A stretch of DNA of 64,000 nucleotides from Vibrio inusitatus (GCA_024346935.1 AP024878.1:992001-1056000), one strand, 5' to 3'; counted from the first letter of the stretch, positions 17,650 through 27,018 are shown. Numbers and translations: made by a program. The notes: generated by a model not told the origin, from the sequence alone.

Positions 17650-18120
17650 ATGAACAGACAAAGAGGCGTTATATCAATTGAATTTGGCTTAGGTGGCTTT
17701 GCACTGTTTCTAACCCTTTTTGCGGTCTTTGAAATGGGACGGTTTAGTTATTCAGTCAATATGACAGACACTACTCTCTCAGAAAGTACTCGAAAAGTGC
17801 GTATCTATGAGGGTGAGAAGTTAGAAACCGCTTATGCGGATCGATTGCAAGATATCTTTGAACGTGATGACTATTTTTGGAACCAGGTAGGTTTAGTTTC
17901 TACCGATAAATTTAACTTCGATATTGAACCTTATGCCTCTTTGACTGATGTAGCGAATGGAACGATCTCTGAGGGGTGTGAGCGTTGCCCAATCGTTGTG
18001 TACCAATTGACTTACGACTATAGCCCTGTTGTTTTTGAAGATCTTTTACCATCGGCGGTAATTACTCGTCGAATTTTAACCGTTCAGGAGCATGAAGGTT
18101 GGGAAGACGATGAAGCATAG
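17650..18120 (+). CDS. tadE: TadE-like minor pseudopilin
   Basis: 156 residues. The leader MNRQRG is followed by VISIEFGLGGFALFLTLFAV; cleavage after Gly6 puts Glu at mature position 5, as in TadE/TadF pseudopilins processed by TadV. The rest is a small periplasmic domain with one CERC pair (CERCPIV near residue 114) that may form a disulphide. AGGAGCG precedes the ATG. It overlaps the next gene. Confidence 0.85.
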   Translation: MNRQRGVISIEFGLGGFALFLTLFAVFEMGRFSYSVNMTDTTLSESTRKVRIYEGEKLETAYADRLQDIFERDDYFWNQVGLVSTDKFNFDIEPYASLTDVANGTISEGCERCPIVVYQLTYDYSPVVFEDLLPSAVITRRILTVQEHEGWEDDEA

Positions 18121-18643
18121 GGTCAAACAGTCTGGTGCATTTACGGTTGAAGCAGTATTTGGCATTACTGTTTTAGTTATGATGATGTTCTTTATTGGCG
18201 ATTTGAGCCAGATGCTGTCGGCTAAAACGCAGGCTAGTCGCGTTAGTTACTCACTTGCTACCTCAACAAAAGAGCGTCTACGTTTTTTCGATTCTAGGCA
18301 CACACTGTCTCAAGCCGATTTTGATTTGATAAATGATATTGCGGCAGATCTACTCGTGAGACAAGCTCCAGAAAAACAGGATGGCTATGGCTTAACCATA
18401 GAAAGCCTGACGGGTTCTAGTAGTGCTCCAACGGCACAGAAATTCTCAAAAGATTTGGACAGTGGTGAAAAGTGCAACCCAGGGACAGATATTTCGGCGT
18501 TGGCACATCTAAGACCTACACGTGAGGATGGTGTGGTTTTCCCTATTTATCAGGTGACTGTCTGTTTAAAAATGGAAGGTTTTTCTCAATATTTCCCCGG
18601 AATGAGGTATGCGAATAGCTCATCGGTTTTACCGGGACGGTAA
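18110..18643 (+). CDS. tadF: TadF-like minor pseudopilin
   Basis: About 177 residues. The leader MKHRVKQSG is followed by AFTVEAVFGITVLVMMMFF, with Glu at mature position 5 after cleavage at Gly9. The periplasmic part has two cysteines (KCNPGT, VCLKM). The frame extends to an ATG at 18092, but that start would leave only one base after its AGGAG; 18110 gives the usual short prepilin leader and an 11-bp overlap with tadE. Either start is possible. Confidence 0.8.
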   Translation: MKHRVKQSGAFTVEAVFGITVLVMMMFFIGDLSQMLSAKTQASRVSYSLATSTKERLRFFDSRHTLSQADFDLINDIAADLLVRQAPEKQDGYGLTIESLTGSSSAPTAQKFSKDLDSGEKCNPGTDISALAHLRPTREDGVVFPIYQVTVCLKMEGFSQYFPGMRYANSSSVLPGR

Positions 18644-18659
18644 TACAAGGAAGGTGGTT

Positions 18660-20147
18660 ATGAAGAGTGTTAAAAGTCAAAAAGGGGTCGCAATCATCGT
18701 TGTTGCCTTGAGTATAGTGGCGATTGGCGGCATGGCGCAACTTGCCATAGAAGGTGGACGAATGATCCAAGAAAGAGATCGTTTGGCGGATGCGACAGAA
18801 GCCGCAACGCTTGCAGTGTCAATTGCAAACCGCAGTGACCAAGCCATTTCGGATGAGTTAGCCCGTAAATATCTGGAGAATTACCTACCAAATATTGATA
18901 TTGGTAATGTCGAGGTGATTCGTAAAGAGGGACAAGAAGAGGTGGATGGTAATCAACTTTATTACGTTCAATATGAAGTTGATGCAGATGTGCAGTTTGA
19001 TAAGCAGCTTGGTTTCATCGATAGTAGCAATTCATCAGGGAATGATAATTACAAAGTCGCCAATGATGCGATGGCGCGAACCTATATGCTACCTTCGGAT
19101 TTAGATTTGGTGTTTGTTGCTGATTTTTCTGGCTCTATGAACAATAAATGGAATGGGCAAAGCCAGTTGAGCCACTTGAAAGAACAAGTGGATACAATTT
19201 CAACCGATTTGTTATCAAGTACTGCTACTAATGCTGGTTATGCTCATAGAATTGGGTTTGTACCTTACAATATGCGTACACAAGAAGTTGTAAATGGAGA
19301 ACGTAGATGTATAACAGAGCTTGAATATCAGGCAATTACTGTTAATGGTCAGCAGGTTCAGTATAACAATATTGATTGGTATCAGTGGGGCAAAAAATCT
19401 ATTAGCAATCTAAATGACTGTAAATCCTATTCCTCTAAATGTCCTAGTTTTTCTACGAAAGCTCACGCCGGAGCTATTTCTGAAATCTTTTCTAAATCAC
19501 AGAATGAGACAGGGTATGGTTCGAGTACTGCGCGCTGGCCTGACCCTTTGACTTATATAGACATCAATAAGACCGTTGCTAATTGGAATAGTAGTAAAAC
19601 ATCGATGGCGAATCTGCATCCTTATTACAATGATTCTGGAATGAAACTATTTGGTGGAAGTATCTGTGGCTCTGACGCCAAGTTTGAGACGTTACCGTTA
19701 TCGTTAGATAAACCCGTGATTGACCATATGGAAGCACATGGGGGAACTTCAGTTTATCAAGGTTTGATTCGAGGTGCTCAAATATTGGCTGAAGGGCGAG
19801 ATACATTAGATGATCCTGATAAGCTCGAAAAATACCATGAGCGTGCTCAAATGTTGCTTATCTTGAGTGATGGTCAGGAAGACCCTTACAAAAACACATT
19901 TACTCGATTGGTGAACAACGAACTTTGCACGGAGATAAGACAAAATTTCTCTGAACATGATAGTCCACTATACATAGGTGTTATCGGGATCAATTTTAAC
20001 GCTTCTGGTCAAGCGGGTTTTCAAAACTGCGCCGATGAAATTATAGATGTATCTCATAGCCAAGATTTGTTGGATAAAATCCAAGAACTCATCCAAAAAG
20101 GTGCAGCCACAAATGGCGTATCTCGTTTGTACGACAAAAATTCTTAA
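18660..20147 (+). CDS. tadG: TadG-like protein with von Willebrand A domain
   Basis: 495 residues. The N-terminus MKSVKSQKGVAIIVVALSIV is a TadE/TadG-type hydrophobic helix, but without the Glu at position 5. The following DATEAATLAVSIANR is typical of TadG. A VWA domain follows with MIDAS elements DFSGSMNNKW (about 168), GGTSVYQGL and LILSDGQEDP, split by a cysteine-containing insertion. The ATG at 18660 has AAGGAAGGTGG upstream; the longer frame from 18609 overlaps tadF and is rejected. TadG proteins are probably periplasmic, anchored in the inner membrane, and may act in adhesion or assembly. Confidence 0.87.
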   Translation: MKSVKSQKGVAIIVVALSIVAIGGMAQLAIEGGRMIQERDRLADATEAATLAVSIANRSDQAISDELARKYLENYLPNIDIGNVEVIRKEGQEEVDGNQLYYVQYEVDADVQFDKQLGFIDSSNSSGNDNYKVANDAMARTYMLPSDLDLVFVADFSGSMNNKWNGQSQLSHLKEQVDTISTDLLSSTATNAGYAHRIGFVPYNMRTQEVVNGERRCITELEYQAITVNGQQVQYNNIDWYQWGKKSISNLNDCKSYSSKCPSFSTKAHAGAISEIFSKSQNETGYGSSTARWPDPLTYIDINKTVANWNSSKTSMANLHPYYNDSGMKLFGGSICGSDAKFETLPLSLDKPVIDHMEAHGGTSVYQGLIRGAQILAEGRDTLDDPDKLEKYHERAQMLLILSDGQEDPYKNTFTRLVNNELCTEIRQNFSEHDSPLYIGVIGINFNASGQAGFQNCADEIIDVSHSQDLLDKIQELIQKGAATNGVSRLYDKNS

Positions 20148-20156
20148 GGGAGTAGT

Positions 20157-20792
20157 ATGAGAGTTCGTGTAGCCACATTAGTTTGTATTAGTGTGGCTTC
20201 ATTTCAGGCAACTGCAAATGAAGTCAACGCCACGATTGATCAGCTTTGTTCGACAGAACATATGCTTATAAAACATTCAGTCTCGATAGGGCAGGCAAAC
20301 GCGGTTGCCAATAATAGAGCGCAGCATTATCAGATCCAGCCCTCATTATCTAATGAGCAGAAATCTAAGTTAGCGACCAGTAACATCACGCTTGGCGATG
20401 ATTGCCTTGAGTATCTGAGCAAAAAAGAGATGCTTGAAGTTGATTCAGATGGAGTGGTAGCTCGAGTTTATTTTAACTTCGATAAGAGTGAGTTGACCGA
20501 AACCTCTAAGTTGACATTAACAACGCTTGCCGAGCGAATTCAATCTATAGGTGAGGTGCCAAACCTTAATGTAGTAGGGCATACAGATAACTTAGGCTCT
20601 GAAATTTATAACAAGAAACTGGGCGAGCATAGGGCAGTGTCGAGTAAGGATTATCTGGTTGAATCTGGTGTTCAAAAAGAAATACTTTTGCCTCATTCTA
20701 AAGGGTTTACTCAGCCGATGAGGGACAATGAAACTGATGAAGGTCGAGCAGCAAATAGGCGAGTAGAAATTGTCGTTGCGGACCAATCTTAA
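20157..20792 (+). CDS. OmpA-family peptidoglycan-binding protein (Tad operon end)
   Basis: 211 residues. A signal peptide ends near FQATA. A 100-residue N-terminal region with a cysteine pair (DQLCSTEH, DDCLEYL) is followed by an OmpA C-terminal domain with VYFNFDKSELTETS, VVGHTDNLGSEIYN and RAANRRVEIVV, the peptidoglycan-binding Asp and Arg motifs. It starts 9 bp after tadG behind GGGAG. OmpA-like genes close several Vibrio Tad loci; the likely role is anchoring the secretin complex to the wall. Confidence 0.85.
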   Translation: MRVRVATLVCISVASFQATANEVNATIDQLCSTEHMLIKHSVSIGQANAVANNRAQHYQIQPSLSNEQKSKLATSNITLGDDCLEYLSKKEMLEVDSDGVVARVYFNFDKSELTETSKLTLTTLAERIQSIGEVPNLNVVGHTDNLGSEIYNKKLGEHRAVSSKDYLVESGVQKEILLPHSKGFTQPMRDNETDEGRAANRRVEIVVADQS

Positions 20793-20823
20793 GTCTTCTA
20801 TCTGTAAGATATCTTTTCTAGTC

Positions 20824-20860
20824 AGCGAATAGCCATTTATGTGGGCTATTCGCTTTGTTC
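20824..20860 (+). terminator. terminator of the Tad operon
   Basis: A perfect 11-bp stem AGCGAATAGCC / GGCTATTCGCT with a 9-base loop, followed by a partly T-rich tail (TTGTTCTC). It lies 31 bp after the OmpA-like gene and marks the end of the 14-gene pilus cluster. Confidence 0.85.
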
Positions 20861-21372
20861 TCAAACGTTCCCTCTGAGCCATTTTTAGCCATTTAGTTTC
20901 TATGGTTGGTATTACTCTACCCATGAACCCCTCGCGTCATTATATCCATCTTTCTGCTCTAAATATGTTCTATAAACTATCGGTCTAGCCCTAAATTATC
21001 CTTATATGTGTAAGTTTTTTGTTCTGTAAGACCTTAATTTTGACTAAGACATAATTGTCTAGATAAGCATGACGATGCATATAGCGAGAATGATTTAATG
21101 TAACGAAAATGTAAATATAGTTTTGTTAATTGTCGCAGTACATAAAGTTCATCAGAAATAATATGCAAATTATTGATTTAGTTAACATTTGTGCAATAGA
21201 ATTTTGCATTGAAAAATTGTATAAATAAACGCGTCGTTCAATAATCTACTTATATAGATTTATTTGTCATCGATAGTTAAATAATAAGAAAAATACGATT
21301 AATAAACACTCGATTAGCGCATGGAAGTTATGAGTATTTATTAAATGAGCACAACTACTAGGTTTAACTTTA
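20861..21372. other. AT-rich intergenic region before the broken LysR gene
   Basis: About 510 bases without a gene, very AT-rich with several TATAAA/ATAAAT runs between 21130 and 21290. This is the composition bound by H-NS-type silencers, but no specific operator was identified. Confidence 0.35.
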
Positions 21373-22270
21373 ATGATTGAAGCCATAGACGCTTTTATAT
21401 TAGCAGCGGAGCATAATTCGTTCAGTATTGCAGCAAAGAAACAAGGAAAGAGCCAGTCGGCTGTGAGTCAGCTTATACACAACCTGGAAATTGATTTAGG
21501 TTATGAGTTGTTTACTCGTAAAGGGCGCTTTATTTCATTGAATGACAATGGGCATGCATTATTGAAACAAGCTCGACTGGTTAAAGCGCAGTACTCCCGT
21601 TTTGTGCAACATGCTGAGCAGTAAAAAAACGAATCAAAAACAGCGTATAAACATTGGGATCGATCCACTGCTTTGCCCTAAAAATATCACTCGACTGATT
21701 CAGCAATTTGAAGCGACCTTTTCTTCTGTCGAAGTGTATCTAATCTATCGTGATAGTGGGTCTTTAAACGAACTGTTGTTAGCGCGTGAGTTGGATATTG
21801 TTATTGGGGGAAGTGACAATTTTCTACCCGCTTCTGAGTTTCACACAGAAAGTATTGGCTTGGCTGAAAATGTATGGATTGCAACAGAAGAAGCGACACA
21901 GCGCATCAATGCAGCAGAGCAGTTGTTTGAATTGAGCATTTACCGTTATTTAATTCCACCGCAGTTTGAGACTGAAGAACTCAAGTGCATCACAGATATT
22001 GCATCGGTATGGAGGGTGGATGATATCGCAACCCTATATAAGATGAGTGAGTCTGGGTCTAACATCGCTTGTATCCCTCATAATGCTCTTTCCATGTTGT
22101 CACAATATGACACCTTACGTGTGATCAACTCTCGTTTATTGCCTGTAGTTAAGAAAGGCATCGCGTTAAGTTGGTATTTGGATTCCCGTACTATGCCATT
22201 TTGCCATTGGATTAGTCAGGCCGTTCAAAACCAAGCAACCCCCGAGTACTATTCGAGTGTCAAAATGTAG
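21373..22270 (+). pseudogene. LysR-family regulator split into two reading frames
   Basis: The first frame (21373-21624, 83 codons) encodes the winged helix-turn-helix and linker: MIEAIDAFILAAEHNSFSIA, then SQSAVSQLIHNLEIDLG. It stops at TAA at 21622. The second frame, shifted by +1, runs from about 21602 to 22270 and encodes the effector-binding domain from KKTNQKQRINIGIDPL through a normal C-terminus. Together they make one complete LysR protein of about 300 residues. The break sits at CAGTAAAAAAAC. Slippage on the seven A residues alone cannot rescue it, since the stop codon is read first. A single-base sequencing error, a real inactivating mutation, or a +1 recoding event would all explain it; both halves are otherwise intact, implying a recent change. 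Confidence 0.65.
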
Positions 22271-22321
22271 CGCCCGACGATTTAAATACAGTATTTTGTA
22301 TAGTTTTTGCTTTTAATAAAG

Positions 22322-22348
22322 TCCCTAAGCATTGCTTGGGGATTTTTC
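22322..22348 (+). terminator. terminator after the split LysR gene
   Basis: CCCTAAGC-ATT-GCTTGGGG stem (one G-U pair) followed by ATTTTTC. It lies about 50 bp after the second frame. Confidence 0.7.
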
Positions 22349-22425
22349 ATAATAGGTAACTGCTTTTCTCTGTTCTTCTTGCAAATCGATTTCAAGGTTT
22401 GGGTAAGAGACCATATGCTTTAGTA

Positions 22426-22440
22426 GCATACCAGGTATGC
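22426..22440. promoter_or_regulatory. perfect palindrome GCATACC-A-GGTATGC, operator candidate
   Basis: A 7-1-7 perfect dyad located 64 bp before the start of the Omp85-type gene. The size and symmetry fit a dimeric repressor site. No consensus was recognised. Confidence 0.4.
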
Positions 22441-22503
22441 AAATAGGTGATTAGAGGAATAGCACAACTGCTTTTAACATAGTTCTTTTGCCTGTGTTTC
22501 TGT

Positions 22504-23643
22504 ATGCATCGATGCTCGTTCTCAACTAAAGCACTCCTTTCTCTATTCTTATGCTGCCCCTTTTGGGCTTGGCATGCCGCGGCTTCAAGCACTGAGTCTA
22601 AAGATCCCAATCGTCCAATGTTTTCCATCCTTGGGGGCCCTGGCTATATGCCTGAAACAGGGTTAATGCTGGCGGTTGGCGGGTTGTTCTCATTTAAGAC
22701 TGAGGACGATGATGTACTTCAACGTTCGTCAATTACCTTGGTAGGCGTTGCCAACGAACTTGAAGATGGCATTGGTTTTGGCCTTCGTTCAAAACAGAAA
22801 GTCTTCTTTACCGATGACGATATTCGTTACTTTGGTCATTTGGATGCGGGTCATCAAAGTCTCTATTACTGGGGAATCGGCTACGAGGCGGGCACGTCTC
22901 AAAAGGCGAGTGATGACTTGCTAGTGGATCTTGAGTTCGTCAAATATAACGCTGACCTCACTTTTCGAGTTTATGACCAGTTGTATATTGGGCCGATTTT
23001 GCGATTGAAGTATTTCTCGCCGACCGAAGAAAAGATCCCAGATTCTGCCTTGCAAGACCCTAACTTTAATCGCTTTAAAGACTTGCCCTTAAGCCTAGGT
23101 CTTGGCGCCGCCATTCAATGGGATAGCCGAGATGTAGCGGTTAATGCAAGGCGTGGGCATTTCTTGAACCTTGAATATTCAAATTATTCTCCAAAATGGG
23201 GTAGCGATTCTCAGTATGAGAAAGCGCTTGTTGATTACAGGTTCTACATCACGCCAAGAGTAGGTTCGACTTTTGCTTTCTTGAATCGAATCGAACTAAG
23301 CCACGGCGATGTTCCTTACTATGATATGGCGACCCTTGGAGGAATGGACTTCATGAGGGGAACCTACCTCGGCCACTTTCGAGACTTCAATGCCACGGAA
23401 AATACTGTGGAATATCGTCATACGTTTAAAGATGGTGACAGTTTAAGTCGACATGGCGTGACGCTATGGCTTGGCGCTGGTTCCATTGGTGAACAAGCCA
23501 GTGATCTTTATCAAGATTGGGTAGTGACTTATGGAGTGGGTTACCGCTATGAGTTGCAACCAAGGATGAATGTTCGAGCGGACTTGGGCTTCTCCAATCA
23601 AGATGAAGTGGGCTTTTATCTTACCTTTACAGAGGCGTTTTAA
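22504..23643 (+). CDS. Omp85/BamA-type outer-membrane beta-barrel protein
   Basis: 379 residues. A signal peptide ends near WHAAA. The remainder is a beta-barrel of alternating strands with the surface-antigen (D15) signature: LGLGAAIQWDSRDVAVNARRG in the middle, LGGMDFMRGTYLGHFRD near residue 280, and a terminal Phe as recognised by BamA. There are no POTRA domains, so it is a barrel-only relative such as those annotated 'BamA/TamA family outer membrane protein'. Function is unknown. The next gene begins 2 bp after its stop, so the two are co-transcribed. Confidence 0.75.
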   Translation: MHRCSFSTKALLSLFLCCPFWAWHAAASSTESKDPNRPMFSILGGPGYMPETGLMLAVGGLFSFKTEDDDVLQRSSITLVGVANELEDGIGFGLRSKQKVFFTDDDIRYFGHLDAGHQSLYYWGIGYEAGTSQKASDDLLVDLEFVKYNADLTFRVYDQLYIGPILRLKYFSPTEEKIPDSALQDPNFNRFKDLPLSLGLGAAIQWDSRDVAVNARRGHFLNLEYSNYSPKWGSDSQYEKALVDYRFYITPRVGSTFAFLNRIELSHGDVPYYDMATLGGMDFMRGTYLGHFRDFNATENTVEYRHTFKDGDSLSRHGVTLWLGAGSIGEQASDLYQDWVVTYGVGYRYELQPRMNVRADLGFSNQDEVGFYLTFTEAF

Positions 23644-23645
23644 GA

Positions 23646-24590
23646 ATGCGCCATCTGATCTACCTAATAATTTTTTCTCTGCTGAGCACACTAGCACAGG
23701 CAGGATCCGCTCGTGTTGACTTTCCTGATCAGCAGCAGCAAGAAAGACTGAATGAGAAATATGACCGTATGCTGCCGTTTCATGCTCAGAAGGCTATCGA
23801 TCTTGGTTATCACCTACCGTTACCTTTTTCGTTATCTTTGGTTCCTAGTGTGGCAAAGCAGGGCTATGACATCCATTCCCTTGAGGTCTCTCATGGAGAC
23901 AATAATCTAAGTGATAAGTACGACCTTTCTCAAGTGACGTGGGGAGATCCAGAGATTGAAAGTGCGACTTTGCAATTGAGAGCAGCAGCGTGGGTTTTAC
24001 CCAATTTGCAAGTGGGCGTTCACGGTGGTCGCTTTCGCGGGCGAACCGCGCTGAGTGTTGGAATACCCACATCCATATTTGAACGTTTTTCTGAACACTG
24101 TCAAACAGACCCAAGGTTGGGCGGTGAACTGTGTGACAAGATAGGTGAGGTGATTGAGATACCCACCTTTGAAATTGATGATATCAAAGGAACAAACTGG
24201 GGCTTTTCAGCTAACTTTATCGGCCAGTTTGGTCGATTTACCTATGTGATACCAGTGAGTATGACCCAGTCGAAAACTGATGATGGTCGTACTACAGCTA
24301 AAACTGTGATGCTCAGCCCTCGCATCGGACACTTGTTTCCAATTGAGGGTTATGGTGCTATTTACGGGTATGTTGGAGCGGCTTATATGAATACCGAGGG
24401 CCGTGTTGCGGAAGAGGATGCCTTAGGAGTCGAAGGATTAAGTTATTCTTTAGAGCAAAGTAGCTCGTCGCAATACGCCGGTGTAGTCGGTATGAACTGG
24501 AATTTTGCGAGCTCATTTGGCACTAGTCTAGAGTTAGTCGCTGGGCCCGAACGGAATCTGGTAAATATGATAATGACTTACTCATACTAA
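23646..24590 (+). CDS. predicted outer-membrane protein, unknown family
   Basis: 314 residues with a clear signal peptide (MRHLIYLIIFSLLSTLAQAG). The mature protein has many alternating hydrophobic/polar strands (GFSANFIGQFGRFTYVIPVS, AIYGYVGAAYMNTEG) and ends with the aromatic pattern MTYSY, consistent with a small outer-membrane barrel. One cysteine pair lies in HCQTDPRLGGELCDK. I do not recognise the family. It is the second gene of a two-gene unit with the Omp85-type barrel, which suggests a joint envelope role. Confidence 0.65.
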   Translation: MRHLIYLIIFSLLSTLAQAGSARVDFPDQQQQERLNEKYDRMLPFHAQKAIDLGYHLPLPFSLSLVPSVAKQGYDIHSLEVSHGDNNLSDKYDLSQVTWGDPEIESATLQLRAAAWVLPNLQVGVHGGRFRGRTALSVGIPTSIFERFSEHCQTDPRLGGELCDKIGEVIEIPTFEIDDIKGTNWGFSANFIGQFGRFTYVIPVSMTQSKTDDGRTTAKTVMLSPRIGHLFPIEGYGAIYGYVGAAYMNTEGRVAEEDALGVEGLSYSLEQSSSSQYAGVVGMNWNFASSFGTSLELVAGPERNLVNMIMTYSY

Positions 24591-24744
24591 GGTCATTAAG
24601 GGTTGAGAGTATGACCCGATTCAAATCCTGAAGACATACTTCATTTTTCTGTGAAGAAACGCTTACTAATTAATCGTTTACATTGGTTGGCAATAATGAG
24701 CTTGTGTTACTATGCCAACTCTTTGGAATGGATACTGGCGGGCT

Positions 24745-25362
24745 ATGCTGCAAGTAAATGGATTAACTGCGATTCGCGATGAAAGGATTTTGTTCGAGAG
24801 CCTGTCTTTTACTGTAGAGGCCGGAGATCTGGTCCAGGTCGAAGGGCGCAATGGCACGGGTAAAACCACGTTGCTTCGAATTATTGCTGGGTTAGGTGAT
24901 AAAGAAACCGGTGATATTGCGTGGAACAATGAATCCATTTTTTCCGACCGAGACAGTTTCCATCAAGACTTATTATTTTTAGGCCACCAAACGGGTATCA
25001 AACGTGATTTGAGTGCCTTTGAAAACCTTTCGTTCTATCTCAATATCAGTGGCCATTCCTATACCCATGAAGAAGTTTGGCAGGCGTTAACGAAAGTTGG
25101 CCTAGCAGGACGAGAGGATGTCCCTGTCGCACAATTGTCTGCGGGACAACAGCGCAGAGTCGCATTGGCACGACTGTGGTTAAGTAAGCACCCACTATGG
25201 ATTCTTGATGAACCTCTGACCGCGATAGACAAACAAGGCGTGAAAGTGCTTGAGCAACTGTTTCTTCAGCATACGCAGCAGGGAGGTATGGTGTTGTTGA
25301 CTACCCACCAAGATATGTTTGAAAACAACAGTAAGCTTCGCAAGATAAGGTTGGGTCACTAA
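24745..25362 (+). CDS. ccmA: CcmA, haem exporter ATP-binding subunit
   Basis: 205 residues, ABC ATPase. Walker A is GRNGTGKTTLL, the signature is QLSAGQQRRVALARLWL, Walker B is LWILDEP and the switch His is in LTTHQD. With CcmB it forms the transporter that releases holo-CcmE from CcmCD during system I cytochrome c maturation. The frame opens at 24712, but homologues begin at the equivalent of MLQVNGLTAIRDERILF, so 24745 is chosen. First gene of the nine-gene ccm operon; ccmB starts inside its stop codon. Confidence 0.92.
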   Translation: MLQVNGLTAIRDERILFESLSFTVEAGDLVQVEGRNGTGKTTLLRIIAGLGDKETGDIAWNNESIFSDRDSFHQDLLFLGHQTGIKRDLSAFENLSFYLNISGHSYTHEEVWQALTKVGLAGREDVPVAQLSAGQQRRVALARLWLSKHPLWILDEPLTAIDKQGVKVLEQLFLQHTQQGGMVLLTTHQDMFENNSKLRKIRLGH

Positions 25363-26030
25363 TGTTCAAGCATATGTGGGCCATCATTCGCCGAGAGTTG
25401 TTGATTGCATTTAGGCGTCGCGCCGATGTCTTTAACCCATTGTGGTTTTTTATCATTGTTATCACTCTCTTCCCCTTAGGTATTGGCCCTGAGCCAAACT
25501 TACTGATGCGTATTGCCCCCGGCATTGTTTGGGTTGCAGCATTGTTGGCAGCGCTTTTGTCTCTGGAACGACTATTTCGTGATGACTATCAGGACGGCGC
25601 TCTGGAGCAGCTGATGCTTATGCCACTACCGCTACCTTTGGTAGTTATCTCAAAAGTCATCGCACACTGGATTTTGACAGGCCTGCCTCTTATTTTGATT
25701 AGCCCTTTGCTAGCGGTGTTATTGAGCTTAACTTGGGAATCTTGGACTGCAGTGCTTATTACCTTACTACTCGGTACCCCAACATTGAGCTTTTTAGGGG
25801 CAATCGGTGTTGCTTTAACGGTTGGGCTACAAAAAGGCGGTGTTTTACTTAGTCTTTTGATCTTACCCCTCTATATTCCTGTACTAATTTTTGCCACCTC
25901 TGCAATCGACTCTGCAGGGCTGGGCGTCGCATACAACGGCCAAATCGCAATTTTAGCGGCTATGTTAGTGGGCTCGATAACATTAACGCCATTCGCAACT
26001 AGCGCAGCGCTACGCGTATCGGTAAATTAA
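25362..26030 (+). CDS. ccmB: CcmB, haem exporter membrane subunit
   Basis: 222 residues with six predicted membrane helices, starting IIRRELLIAFRRRADVFNPL, the family N-terminus. FFAVGVG-type elements are replaced here by LFPLGIGPEPNLLMRIAPG, and the motif LERLFRDDYQDGALEQL is intact. It pairs with the CcmA ATPase. Its start overlaps the end of ccmA by one base. Confidence 0.93.
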   Translation: MFKHMWAIIRRELLIAFRRRADVFNPLWFFIIVITLFPLGIGPEPNLLMRIAPGIVWVAALLAALLSLERLFRDDYQDGALEQLMLMPLPLPLVVISKVIAHWILTGLPLILISPLLAVLLSLTWESWTAVLITLLLGTPTLSFLGAIGVALTVGLQKGGVLLSLLILPLYIPVLIFATSAIDSAGLGVAYNGQIAILAAMLVGSITLTPFATSAALRVSVN

Positions 26031-26058
26031 CTTTAATTTTCTCAGAGAGTAAAAAAAC

Positions 26059-26808
26059 ATGTGGAAGTGGCTCCATCCTTACGCAAAACCTCAAGCAACT
26101 TACAATCTATGCGGAACCCTGCTGCCTTGGTTTACAGCGCTGGCTGTGATTTGTCTTACCGTGGGAACTGTGTGGGGACTGGCTTTCGCGCCAAGTGATT
26201 ATCAGCAAGGTGATAGCTTTAGAATCATCTACATTCACGTACCTTCGGCGATTTGGTCAATGGGTGCTTACATGTCGATGGCGATTGCGGCATTTGTCGG
26301 TCTTGTATGGCAACTACGTCTAGCCAGTATTGCAGCCTCTGCGATGGCACCGATTGGCGCTGTGTTTACTTTTATTGCGCTAGTAACCGGTGCAGTCTGG
26401 GGTAAGCCTATGTGGGGCACATGGTGGGTATGGGATGCGCGTCTGACCTCTGAGCTAGTGCTTCTATTTCTCTACTTGGGTGTGATAGCGCTTTATCATG
26501 CGTTTGACGACCAAAAGACCGCGGCAAAAGCTGCAGGCTTGCTTGCTGTGGTAGGCGTTATCAACTTGCCAATCATTCACTTTTCGGTGGAGTGGTGGAA
26601 TACCCTTCATCAAGGTGCAACCATTACCAAATTTGAAAAACCTTCAATTTCCAATGATATGTTATGGCCATTATTGCTCAACATCTTCGGCTTTGCCTTC
26701 TTCTTTGGCTCAGTGACCATGACTCGTTTTAGAACCGCGATTCTGCAAAAAGAGGGGCATAGACCTTGGGTGCAGGAACTCGCTAAACGTACTTTTGCTA
26801 AAGGGTAA
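26059..26808 (+). CDS. ccmC: CcmC, haem handling protein
   Basis: 249 residues, six membrane helices, with the tryptophan-rich WWD motif WGTWWVWDARLTSELVLLF near residue 118. Periplasmic histidines flank it (YIHVPSAIW and PIIHFSVEWWN), the axial haem ligands. CcmC loads haem onto CcmE. AGAGAG precedes the ATG. Confidence 0.95.
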   Translation: MWKWLHPYAKPQATYNLCGTLLPWFTALAVICLTVGTVWGLAFAPSDYQQGDSFRIIYIHVPSAIWSMGAYMSMAIAAFVGLVWQLRLASIAASAMAPIGAVFTFIALVTGAVWGKPMWGTWWVWDARLTSELVLLFLYLGVIALYHAFDDQKTAAKAAGLLAVVGVINLPIIHFSVEWWNTLHQGATITKFEKPSISNDMLWPLLLNIFGFAFFFGSVTMTRFRTAILQKEGHRPWVQELAKRTFAKG

Positions 26809-26811
26809 CGC

Positions 26812-27018
26812 ATGCATTTTGATTCCCTGTCGGATTTATTTTATATGGGAGGCTACGCCTCCTACGTTTGGGGCGCTTTTGCCATCACATTTGGTGCTCT
26901 AGGTTTAATCTTTCTATTCAGTCGTTTAGACAGTAAAGCGACGTTAAAAGAAGTTAAAAATCGGATGGATCGTCAAGCACGTATCGATGCGGCTAAAAAT
27001 ATGGAGAACACGTTATGA
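26812..27018 (+). CDS. ccmD: CcmD, small haem exporter subunit
   Basis: 68 residues: one transmembrane helix near residues 18-38 and a charged cytoplasmic tail. [18 protein letters not shown] matches the CcmD family. It stabilises CcmC-CcmE and helps holo-CcmE release. Begins 3 bp after ccmC and overlaps ccmE by 4 bp. Confidence 0.9.
   Translation: MHFDSLSDLFYMGGYASYVWGAFAITFGALGLIFLFSRLDSKATLKEVKNRMDRQARIDAAKNMENTL

Noticed and set aside
21602..21629. Rescue of the LysR frame by transcriptional slippage on the A run
   Set aside because: The first frame reads TAA before the slippery run is passed, so adding or removing A residues does not remove the stop.
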